Shown here piece by piece: positions 42,301 through 47,779 of a DNA stretch of 47,779 nt. Source of the stretch: Lachnospiraceae bacterium. GTDB taxonomy: Bacteria > Bacillota > Clostridia > Lachnospirales > Lachnospiraceae. The notes beneath the pieces were generated by a model. The model saw nothing but the letters and a program-made list of their open reading frames with translations. It made no database searches and was not told where the DNA came from. The stretch spans positions 1 through 47,779 of the forward strand of contig CAAGQC010000016.1 of the NCBI GenBank assembly GCA_900771995.1. Direction: 5' to 3'. Position numbers and translations under genes: made by a program. Positions within the stretch are counted from its first letter, which is position 1; each line of letters begins with the position of its first letter.

Positions 42301-43260
42301 CAGCTCTGCGGTCACCTTGTCGCCTGCGGATGCGATCACTTCACCGGTGGAAGGATCCACTACATCTGCCGCCAGGATCTGATGACGGATACGATTCTTC
42401 AGAGCTAATTTCTTATTAAATTTATATCTGCCGACTTTGGCTAAATCATATCTTCTGGGGTCGAAGAACATAGCGTTGATCAGACTTTCTGCACTCTCAA
42501 CGCTTAAAGGCTCACCGGGACGGATCTTTTTGTATAACTCTAACAGACCCTCCTGATAGTTCTCAGCAGTGTCCTTGGTAAAGCTTGCCTCGATCTTGGG
42601 TTCATCACCGAAGAGTTCACGGATCTCGTCATTGGTACCGATGCCCAGTGCACGGATCAGCACAGTGATGGGAACCTTACGGGTTCTGTCCACACGTACA
42701 TAGAAGACATCGTTGGAATCCGTCTCATACTCCAGCCATGCACCACGGTTCGGGATCACGGTACAGGTAAAGAGCTTCTTACCGATTTTATCATGTCCGA
42801 TTCCGTAATAGATACCGGGAGAACGAACCAACTGGCTGACGATAACACGCTCTGCACCGTTGATTACGAAAGTACCGGTCTCGGTCATCAGCGGGAGATC
42901 ACCCATGAAGATCTCGTGCTCACTGATCTCTTCCTTCTCCTTGTTATAAAGGCGAACCTTAACCTTAAGAGGTGCTGCGAATGTAGCATCTCTCTCTTTA
43001 CACTCTTCGATAGAATACTTCACGTCGTCCTTGCAGAGTTCAAAATCCACAAATTCCAGACTTAAGGAACCGCTGTAGTCAGCGATCGGAGAGATGTCGT
43101 CAAAGACTTCCTTCAAGCCTTCGTCTAAAAACCACTGATAGGAGTCCTTCTGGACCTCGATCAGATTGGGCATCTCTAAAACCTCTTCTTGTCTTGAATA
43201 ACTCATACGCATAACCTTGGTACCGGCAATCGGACGTATTCTGTTCTTTTCCATTGACAT
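39325..43260 (-). CDS. rpoB: RNA polymerase beta subunit
   Basis: The second catalytic-core subunit and rifampicin target. The 1311-residue protein has the typical Q-D-S-Y-Q-W-F start region, the rifampicin pocket G-S-S-Q-L-S-Q-F-M-D-Q-N-N-P-L and downstream H-K-R-R-L-S-A-L-G-P-G-G-L, all wild-type. It ends in a long acidic tail of Asp, Ser and Tyr. The start may be 43260 or the ATG at 43254. It has its own promoter after a terminator, so it is not simply read through from rplJL. Confidence 0.96.
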   Translation of the reverse strand: MSMEKNRIRPIAGTKVMRMSYSRQEEVLEMPNLIEVQKDSYQWFLDEGLKEVFDDISPIADYSGSLSLEFVDFELCKDDVKYSIEECKERDATFAAPLKVKVRLYNKEKEEISEHEIFMGDLPLMTETGTFVINGAERVIVSQLVRSPGIYYGIGHDKIGKKLFTCTVIPNRGAWLEYETDSNDVFYVRVDRTRKVPITVLIRALGIGTNDEIRELFGDEPKIEASFTKDTAENYQEGLLELYKKIRPGEPLSVESAESLINAMFFDPRRYDLAKVGRYKFNKKLALKNRIRHQILAADVVDPSTGEVIASAGDKVTAELADTIQNSAVPFVYIQTEERTVKVLSNLMVDLTHYVDCNPKDFGIHELVYYPVLAQILEEFGDDPEKLAEAIKKNVHELVPKHITKEDILASINYNMHLEYGLGNDDDIDHLGNRRIRAVGELLQNQYRIGLSRMERVVRERMTTHDAEEISPQSLINIKPVTAAVKEFFGSSQLSQFMDQNNPLGELTHKRRLSALGPGGLSRDRAGFEVRDVHYSHYGRMCPIETPEGPNIGLINSLASYARINEYGFVEAPYRKIDKSDPKNPRVTNEVVYMTADEEDNYHVAQANEVLDEEGHFVRNSVSGRYREETQEYPKTMFDYMDVSPRMVFSVATALIPFLQNDDANRALMGSNMQRQAVPLLSTEAPVVGTGMEVKTAVDSGVCVVAKKPGTITYVSSKTIRIAYDDGEKAEIHLTKFSRSNQSNCYNQKPIVFKGDHVEAGQVIADGPSTSQGELGLGKNPLIGFMTWEGYNYEDAVLLSERLVRDDVYTSVHIEEYEAEARDTKLGPEEITRDVPGVGDDALKDLDDRGIIRIGAEVRAGDILVGKVTPKGETELTAEERLLRAIFGEKAREVRDTSLKVPHGEYGIVVDAKVFTRENSDELAPGVNQAVRIYIAQKRKISVGDKMAGRHGNKGVVSRVLPVEDMPYLPNGRPLDIVLNPLGVPSRMNIGQVLEIHLSLAAKALGFNVATPVFDGANEKDIMDTLDLANDYVNLPFDDAESAEWKEKGQETTADGKPWAGETFTSKHGEELLPEVMQYLSENRDHRSVWKGVPISRDGKVRLRDGRTGEYFDGPVTIGHMHYLKLHHLVDDKIHARSTGPYSLVTQQPLGGKAQFGGQRFGEMEVWALEAYGASYTLQEILTVKSDDVIGRVKTYEAIIKGDNIPEPGIPESFKVLLKELQALGLDVRVLREDQTEVEIMETVDYGDTDYRYEMEGDRKYDDDYDKSSLGEMGYQSQEFDDNGELVNSEDDDYVDDDYTDDSFDGSDDEF

Positions 43261-43363
43261 TTCACCCCGTTCTTTCAGATTTAAAGCCTATTTTGCGTCG
43301 GCAACAATGCAGTATATATAAACGTCAAATTTTATGCATGACAAATAAGCATAGCACCGCACA

Positions 43364-43375
43364 ATAGTGCACTAT
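43364..43375. promoter_or_regulatory. Palindrome at the rpoB transcription start
   Basis: The perfect 12-bp palindrome ATAGTGCACTAT lies two nt past the -10 box, where transcription would begin. It could be a repressor site or a start-site stem. Confidence 0.45.
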
Positions 43376-43377
43376 CC

Positions 43378-43406
43378 ATAATAGCACAATGTTGGAAATA
43401 CGTCAA
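43378..43406 (-). promoter_or_regulatory. rpoBC promoter
   Basis: TTGACG (43401-43406), a 17-nt spacer and extended -10 TGC-TATTAT (43378-43383) on the minus strand. The leader to rpoB is about 110 nt. Confidence 0.85.
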
Positions 43407-43473
43407 GGAAATATTTTGAATTATTTAAAAAGAATAGATATTTCTAAAAATTAATAACAGACAGATGCGAATA

Positions 43474-43509
43474 AGAAAAACCATGTACCGGCAGGTGCCG
43501 GCACATGGT
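43474..43509 (-). terminator. Terminator after rplL
   Basis: The 30-nt stem-loop 43480-43509 (ACCATGT and CCGGC arms, one mismatch) is followed by a T-run at 43476-43480 on the minus strand. It separates rplJL from rpoBC. Confidence 0.85.
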
Positions 43510-43528
43510 CCGTCATACTGGTTAAAAA

Positions 43529-43900
43529 TTACTTCAGAGTAACCTTTGCGCCAACTTCCTCAAGCTTCTTCTTGATGTCCTCAGCCTCTTCCTTAGAAGC
43601 GCCTTCCTTAACAACCTTAGGAGCTCCGTCAACTACGTCCTTAGCTTCCTTCAGGCCCAGACCGGTTACTTCACGAACAACCTTGATAACCTTAACCTTC
43701 TCAGCGCCAACTTCGGTCAGCTCTACGTCGAACTCGGTCTTCTCTTCTGCTGCTTCAGCAGGGCCAGCTGCTGCTACAACAACGCCAGCTGCTGCGGATA
43801 CACCGAACTCCTCCTCGCAAGCCTTTACAAGATCATTTAACTCTAATACAGATAACTCTTTGATAGCATCGATTAATTCCTGTGCTGTTAATTTAGCCAT
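43529..43900 (-). CDS. rplL: 50S ribosomal protein L7/L12
   Basis: The stalk protein that recruits translation factors. 123 residues: an N-terminal dimerisation part (L-T-A-Q-E-L-I-D-A-I), an Ala/Gly-rich hinge (A-A-A-G-V-V-V-A-A-A-G) and a C-terminal domain with V-K-V-I-K-V-V-R-E-V-T-G-L-G-L-K-E-A-K. The ATG at 43900 has GGAGGAAA upstream. Normally the last gene before rpoB, as here. Confidence 0.96.
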   Translation of the reverse strand: MAKLTAQELIDAIKELSVLELNDLVKACEEEFGVSAAAGVVVAAAGPAEAAEEKTEFDVELTEVGAEKVKVIKVVREVTGLGLKEAKDVVDGAPKVVKEGASKEEAEDIKKKLEEVGAKVTLK

Positions 43901-43954
43901 TTTCATTTCCTCCATTTGAAATATTTTGATTGATTGTCACATTAGTTGCAACTA

Positions 43955-44491
43955 TTATTCAGCTGCGGGTGCTTCTTCAGCGGGAGCTGCTGCTTCGCAG
44001 GCTGCTGCGCCGCCTTTTTCAGCCAGCTGATTCATAACACGTGCAAAATTGGTGATAGGACTCTGTAAGCTGCCAAGCAATTTGGAGATGAGCACGTCTC
44101 TGGAAGGGATGTTAGCGATTGCAGCCATACCCTTAGCATCATAAACGGTACCTTCTACCACACCGGCCTTGATCTCAAGCTTATCAGCAGTCTTAGCGAA
44201 CTGAGCCAGTACTCTTGCAGGAGCGGTTGCATCCTCGGTAGAGTAAGCCATTGCGCTGGGTCCTTCCAGATACTCGGACAGACCTTCGAACTGTGTACCC
44301 TTGAACGCGAAGTTCATCATGGTGTTCTTGTAAACCTTGTAGGTAACTCCTGCCTCACGTAAGCTCTTACGTAACTGGGTATCCTGCTCAACAGTAAGTC
44401 CACGGTAGTCTACCAGAACTACAGACTGGGCATCCTTGATACCAGCAGAAATCTCTTCTACTACAGGCTGTTTTAATTCAACTTTTGCCAT
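43955..44491 (-). CDS. rplJ: 50S ribosomal protein L10
   Basis: Forms the stalk base with L7/L12 and feeds back on its own leader RNA. 178 residues: V-V-L-V-D-Y-R-G-L-T-V, L-R-K-S-L-R-E-A-G-V and K-L-L-G-S-L-Q-S-P-I are typical. The C-terminal tail is Ala/Glu-rich, the L7/L12 binding region. The ATG has AGGAGG upstream. Confidence 0.96.
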   Translation of the reverse strand: MAKVELKQPVVEEISAGIKDAQSVVLVDYRGLTVEQDTQLRKSLREAGVTYKVYKNTMMNFAFKGTQFEGLSEYLEGPSAMAYSTEDATAPARVLAQFAKTADKLEIKAGVVEGTVYDAKGMAAIANIPSRDVLISKLLGSLQSPITNFARVMNQLAEKGGAAACEAAAPAEEAPAAE

Positions 44492-44535
44492 TTCTTTACC
44501 TCCTTATAGATTTTGTGCCGATAAGAAGAATAAAA

Positions 44536-44648
44536 TAAAAAACCTCCCTGTGAAGACACAGAGAGATGACATAATCATACTTATCTCCTCGGCAGGACTT
44601 ACGCTCGGTCTCCCTTGCACCTGCTGTCTTCGGCATGGTTTTACAACC
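44536..44648 (-). ncRNA. L10 ribosomal-protein leader with attenuator
   Basis: The minus-strand leader before rplJ has the conserved L10-binding kink-turn region, including C-C-G-A-A-G-A-C-A-G-C-A-G-G-T-G-C followed by A-A-G-T-C-C-T-G-C-C-G-A. It ends in a stem (44544-44565) followed by a U-run, a terminator regulated by L10/L12 binding. Confidence 0.85.
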
Positions 44649-44654
44649 TCAGAT

Positions 44655-44683
44655 AGGATAGCATAGGAGACCGTGCTTGTCAA
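44655..44683 (-). promoter_or_regulatory. rplJL promoter
   Basis: A perfect -35 TTGACA (44678-44683), a 17-nt spacer and extended -10 TGC-TATCCT (44655-44660), just before the L10 leader. The -35 begins only 8 nt after the rubrerythrin stop. Confidence 0.9.
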
Positions 44684-44690
44684 GGATTAT

Positions 44691-45227
44691 TTAATAATTT
44701 TCTGCATGAATTTCAAAATAACTCTGGGGATGGTTACATACAGGGCAGACTTCCGGTGCCCTGGTGCCTACCACGATGTGTCCGCAGTTGCGGCATTCCC
44801 ATACTTTTACTTCACTCTTTTCGAATACTTTGGCGGTCTCCACATTCTTTAACAGTTCGCGGTATCTCTCCTCATGGTGCTTCTCGATTTCGCCCACCAT
44901 GCGGAATTTCTGAGCCAGTTCGGGGAATCCCTCGTTCTCGGCAGTTACCGCAAAGTCTTCATACATATCGGTCCACTCGAAATTCTCCCCTTCGGATGCC
45001 GCAGCAAGATTTGCCTTGGTGTCGCCAATGCCGTTCAGTTCCTTGAACCACATTTTGGCATGCTCTTTTTCATTGTCCGCAGTCTTTAAGAAAATGGCCG
45101 CGATCTGCTCATAGCCTTCCTTTTTTGCTACGGATGAAAAATAAGTATATTTGTTACGTGCCTGAGACTCTCCGGCAAACGCTGCCTGGAGATTCTTCTC
45201 TGTCTGTGTTCCCTGGTATTTGTTCAT
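44691..45227 (-). CDS. Rubrerythrin
   Basis: A peroxide-reducing diiron protein that protects anaerobes from oxygen. The 178-residue protein has the ferritin-like domain with E20 (A-F-A-G-E-S-Q-A-R), E53-x-x-H56, and E115-x-x-H118. A C-terminal rubredoxin domain carries C145-x-x-C148 and C161-x-x-C164. It lies between rplA and rplJ, an unusual place for a stress gene, and has its own promoter. A terminator separates it from rplA. Confidence 0.95.
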   Translation of the reverse strand: MNKYQGTQTEKNLQAAFAGESQARNKYTYFSSVAKKEGYEQIAAIFLKTADNEKEHAKMWFKELNGIGDTKANLAAASEGENFEWTDMYEDFAVTAENEGFPELAQKFRMVGEIEKHHEERYRELLKNVETAKVFEKSEVKVWECRNCGHIVVGTRAPEVCPVCNHPQSYFEIHAENY

Positions 45228-45277
45228 AGTGGTTTCTCCTTCTCTTTTTCCTTACTATACCCTCACGGGTGAACTTT

Positions 45278-45306
45278 ATTCTACCACGACCCCATTTCAT
45301 TTTCAA
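45278..45306 (-). promoter_or_regulatory. Rubrerythrin promoter
   Basis: TTGAAA (45301-45306), a 17-nt spacer and TAGAAT (45278-45283) on the minus strand. Confidence 0.7.
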
Positions 45307-45319
45307 CAGATTCCACAGA

Positions 45320-45354
45320 CAAAAAGCCGCCTCACTGCGAACAGTGAAGCGGCT
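45320..45354 (-). terminator. Terminator after rplA
   Basis: A 13-bp stem with one mismatch and a TTCG loop (45325-45354) is followed by five Ts on the minus strand. It ends the rplKA transcript before rubrerythrin. Confidence 0.92.
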
Positions 45355-45391
45355 CTTAAGCGTTCGTTATCTAATTAGATTAGAGATCAGA

Positions 45392-46081
45392 TTAGAACTT
45401 TGCTACGCTGACCTTAACGCCAGGTCCCATGGTGCTGGTCAGAGTGATGCTTCTCAGATACTGACCCTTTAATGCGCTGGGCTTAGCCTTTACGATAGCG
45501 TCCATAAGTGCGTTGAAGTTCTCCTGCAGAGCTTCCTCAGTGAAAGAAGCCTTACCAACGGGAACATGCACGATGTTGGTCTTATCAAGTCTGTACTCGA
45601 TCTTACCGGCTTTGATATCGTTAACTGCCTTGGTTACATCCATGGTTACGGTACCAGCCTTAGGGTTAGGCATTAAGCCTTTAGGTCCGAGAACCTTACC
45701 CAGACGACCTACAACGCCCATCATATCAGGGGTTGCTACTACAACGTCGAAGTCCAGCCATCCTTCGTTCTGGATCTTCGGGATCAGCTCCTCGCCGCCA
45801 ACATAATCAGCGCCTGCAGCCTCAGCCTCGTTGATCTTATCGCCCTTTGCGAACACCAGAACTTTTACGGTCTTACCAGTTCCGTTGGGCAGTACAACTG
45901 CGCCACGGATCTGCTGCTCAGCGTGACGTCCGTCACAACCGGTTCTGATGTGAACTTCGATGGTCTCATCGAATTTAGCAGTTGCAGTCTTCTTAACCAG
46001 AGCGATAGCATCGTTGGGTTCATAGAATGTAGCACGATCTACCAGCTTGGCAGCTTCGGTATATTTCTTACCATGTTTCAT
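45392..46081 (-). CDS. rplA: 50S ribosomal protein L1
   Basis: Forms the mobile L1 stalk near the tRNA exit site. 229 residues with the family blocks V-L-P-N-G-T-G-K-T-V-K-V-L-V-F, A-T-P-D-M-M-G-V-V-G-R-L-G-K-V-L-G and P-N-P-K-A-G-T-V. It follows rplK as in the usual order, but is then cut off by a terminator. Confidence 0.96.
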   Translation of the reverse strand: MKHGKKYTEAAKLVDRATFYEPNDAIALVKKTATAKFDETIEVHIRTGCDGRHAEQQIRGAVVLPNGTGKTVKVLVFAKGDKINEAEAAGADYVGGEELIPKIQNEGWLDFDVVVATPDMMGVVGRLGKVLGPKGLMPNPKAGTVTMDVTKAVNDIKAGKIEYRLDKTNIVHVPVGKASFTEEALQENFNALMDAIVKAKPSALKGQYLRSITLTSTMGPGVKVSVAKF

Positions 46082-46142
46082 TATTTTACCTCCTAGGTTC
46101 CAGCGGCAATATTTTATTCATTGCCTCCCAAATATTTATAAG

Positions 46143-46568
46143 TTACTCCTCAACAACAATACCCATGCTGCGTGCAGTACCAGCGATCATGCTCATAGCT
46201 GCTTCCAGGCTTGCTGCATTCAGATCCGGCATCTTCATCTCAGCGATTTCCTGAACCTTAGCCTTGGAAATGGTAGCTACCTTGGTCTTGTTGGGAACGC
46301 CGGAACCGGACTTGATGTTGCAGGCTTTCTTTAACAGTACTGCTGCAGGGGGAGTCTTTGTAACGAAACTAAAGCTTCTGTCTGCATATACAGTAATAAC
46401 TACGGGAATGATAAGATCTCCCTTGTCTGCTGTTCTTGCGTTGAACTGCTTTGTAAATTCAACGATGTTTACCCCGTGCTGTCCAAGTGCAGGACCAACA
46501 GGGGGAGCCGGTGTTGCTTTGCCGGCAGGGATCTGTAACTTGATATATCCTTCTACTTTCTTTGCCAT
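46143..46568 (-). CDS. rplK: 50S ribosomal protein L11
   Basis: Part of the GTPase-associated centre and the stringent-response trigger. 141 residues beginning M-A-K-K-V-E-G-Y-I-K-L-Q, then P-A-P-P-V-G-P-A-L-G-Q-H-G-V-N and F-V-T-K-T-P-P-A-A. The ATG at 46568 follows AGGAGG; an upstream extension of about 30 codons has no family match. Confidence 0.96.
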   Translation of the reverse strand: MAKKVEGYIKLQIPAGKATPAPPVGPALGQHGVNIVEFTKQFNARTADKGDLIIPVVITVYADRSFSFVTKTPPAAVLLKKACNIKSGSGVPNKTKVATISKAKVQEIAEMKMPDLNAASLEAAMSMIAGTARSMGIVVEE

Positions 46569-46746
46569 TGTGGCACCTCCTATAATGTGGTAATTCGGCG
46601 CAGGCTGCCTTGTTGCTCGCCTCCTGCTCCCACTGGAACGATTTCCCGTTCCTTTCATGCTGCCACTCTCTTCTCCTTGCGGTTTCCGAGAGTTTTATAT
46701 TTTATCTCCGGACGAATCCATGAGAAAAAATATCTCTGTAAGCTTA
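46569..46746 (-). other. nusG-rplK spacer, likely L11 leader
   Basis: The 178-nt spacer holds no gene. A perfect hairpin GGAACG/CGTTCC (46636-46653) lies in its middle, surrounded by G-rich and purine-rich RNA. It may include the L1 or L11 regulatory target known for this operon, but no exact motif was identified. Confidence 0.45.
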
Positions 46747-47265
46747 TTAAAGCTTTCTGACCTCTGCAAAGCTGATTTCCACAGGGGTCTCTCTTCCAAA
46801 CATTTCTACATTGATCGTAGCTGTCTGTTTGCCATAGTCCAGTTTCTGCACCACGCCGACGGTATCCTTCCATACTCCGGCTACAACAGCAATGCTGTCG
46901 CCCTCGCCAAAGTCGATGGACACATTCTCGGTCTTAATGCCCAAAGGCTTCATCTCAGCTTCTGTAAGAGGTACAGGTTTACTTCCGGGACCTACGAAAC
47001 CGGTCACACCACGGGTATTGCGAACGACATACCAGGTATCATCGTTCATCTCCATGTTGAGAAGCACATATCCGGGGAACATTTTCTTGGAGACCGTCTT
47101 GCGGGCGCCGTCTTTCAGTTCTACGACATCCTGCATGGGAACTCTTACTTCAAGGATCTGTTCTGCCAGGCCCTTGTTGTTCTCAATGGTCTTCTCAATA
47201 TTGGCTTTGACCTTGTTCTCATATCCTGAATAGGTATGGACTACATACCATTTTGCCTCTGCCAT
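46747..47265 (-). CDS. nusG: Transcription elongation/antitermination factor NusG
   Basis: Binds RNA polymerase and modulates pausing and termination. 172 residues: W-Y-V-V-H-T-Y-S-G-Y-E at the start, then F-P-G-Y-V-L-L-N-M, V-R-N-T-R-G-V-T-G-F-V-G and the C-terminal KOW domain. It is the housekeeping form, by its position after secE. No second NusG-type factor such as LoaP is seen in the window. Confidence 0.96.
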   Translation of the reverse strand: MAEAKWYVVHTYSGYENKVKANIEKTIENNKGLAEQILEVRVPMQDVVELKDGARKTVSKKMFPGYVLLNMEMNDDTWYVVRNTRGVTGFVGPGSKPVPLTEAEMKPLGIKTENVSIDFGEGDSIAVVAGVWKDTVGVVQKLDYGKQTATINVEMFGRETPVEISFAEVRKL

Positions 47266-47280
47266 ACAATCACCCTCGCT

Positions 47281-47484
47281 CTATAATGATGTTAAGAAGT
47301 TTACGCCGAACTGGATAAAGTAATCCAGAACCACAATAATTACACCCACTACAACAGATATTGCAACAACCGCTACGGATTGCTTCAATGTTGATTGTCT
47401 GTCCGGCCATGAAATTTTCTTAAATTCAGCTTTTGCGCCTTTGAAGAAACTGGGGCGCTTCTGTTTTTCTGCGGAATCTCCCAT
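47281..47484 (-). CDS. secE: Preprotein translocase subunit SecE
   Basis: Small essential partner of SecY. 67 residues: a charged N-terminus with F-K-G-A-K-A-E-F-K-K-I-S-W-P and one C-terminal membrane helix (about 40-62). Normal size for Gram-positive SecE. It lies between rpmG and nusG in the usual order. Confidence 0.95.
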   Translation of the reverse strand: MGDSAEKQKRPSFFKGAKAEFKKISWPDRQSTLKQSVAVVAISVVVGVIIVVLDYFIQFGVNFLTSL

Positions 47485-47511
47485 TTCGACCTCCCATACT
47501 AGAACGGCTGA

Positions 47512-47661
47512 TTATTTGGTTTCTTTGTGCAATGTATGTGTCTTACAGAATCTACAATACTTCTTGGTTTCCATTCTATCAGGATGAGTCTTCTTATCCT
47601 TGGTAGTATTGTAGTTACGCTGCTTGCACTCGGTACATGCTAAAGTAATTTTTGTACGCAT
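47512..47661 (-). CDS. rpmG: 50S ribosomal protein L33 (zinc-binding form)
   Basis: 49 residues beginning M-R-T-K-I-T-L-A-C-T-E-C. Two C-x-x-C pairs (9/12 and 36/39) mark the zinc-binding form, which many Firmicutes can replace with a Cys-free paralogue under zinc limitation. The ATG at 47661 follows GGAGGTAG; a longer frame is not conserved. Confidence 0.96.
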   Translation of the reverse strand: MRTKITLACTECKQRNYNTTKDKKTHPDRMETKKYCRFCKTHTLHKETK

Positions 47662-47736
47662 TTTTCTACCTCCACGTGTTTTCTGATCTCTAAATTTAAG
47701 CATAAAAAAAAGACCTAAATCTCATCTCGCTTGGAT

Positions 47737-47765
47737 ACTATAACATAATCCGCGGTCTACGTCAA
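47737..47765 (-). promoter_or_regulatory. rpmG-secE-nusG promoter
   Basis: TTGACG (47760-47765), a 17-nt spacer and an extended -10 TGT-TATAGT (47737-47742) on the minus strand, about 75 nt before rpmG. Confidence 0.85.
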
Positions 47766-47779
47766 CTGTTTTCCTGAAA

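Noticed and set aside
46655..46873. A minus-strand frame across the nusG-rplK spacer
   Set aside because: It overlaps the nusG end in another frame and has no conserved features.
1..47779. Insertion sequences, prophage, tRNA or CRISPR arrays
   Set aside because: No transposase, integrase, phage-structure gene, tRNA-like fold or regularly spaced direct repeat was found.

Overview
The window looks like the chromosome of a Firmicute of class Clostridia, probably family Lachnospiraceae. This rests on the str/rpo gene content, the S12 protein with the Gram-positive insertion, an L10 leader, near-consensus sigma-A promoters with frequent TGn extended -10 boxes, and a DUF4860-type protein beside a GspF-like protein. 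The genus cannot be fixed from the sequence alone. Coding is dense, mostly on the minus strand, and no transposase, integrase, tRNA, rRNA or CRISPR array was seen.

Layout. (1) 1-1117: rpsG (partial) and rpsL, with a hairpin-rich 346-nt spacer between them. (2) 1357-4370: a lone dTDP-rhamnose reductase, a small membrane protein with a decayed tail, and the polyprenyl-phosphate sugar transferase that would start exopolysaccharide synthesis. (3) 4508-6361, plus strand: a response regulator, a soluble histidine kinase and a short His/Pro/Gly-rich peptide. (4) 6353-15783, minus strand: a lasso-peptide-type RiPP cluster with two HPr-kinase-like proteins, an ABC exporter, a PqqD-like B1, a 58-residue precursor, the asparagine-synthetase-like C protein, the B2 leader peptidase, a nucleotidyltransferase and a CotH-family kinase. 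(5) 15796-29353, minus strand: a Wzx/Wzy-type exopolysaccharide operon. (6) 29776-35513, plus strand: a degenerate GGDEF protein, an ECF sigma factor, a possible anti-sigma factor, a transglutaminase-like lipoprotein, a GspF/PilC-like protein and four small pilin-like or unknown membrane proteins. (7) 35587-47661, minus strand: rpoC, rpoB, rplL, rplJ, rubrerythrin, rplA, rplK, nusG, secE and rpmG.

The striking feature is placement. About 34 kb of accessory genes separate rpoC from rpsL, genes that are usually close neighbours. Within it the RiPP cluster separates the priming sugar transferase from the rest of the polysaccharide genes.

The most interesting candidate is the RiPP system. It has two precursor-like peptides with nearly the same leader (W-x-Q-P at 4-7, E-L-N-V at 11-14, T-A at 17-18) but unrelated cores. 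One core has a Glu at position 9, as a lasso ring needs. The other begins with Cys, is built of H-H-P-G-rich repeats, has no acidic residue at ring positions 7-9 and ends in Ser. Two HPr-kinase homologues, a nucleotidyltransferase and a CotH kinase suggest unusual phosphate or nucleotide decoration.
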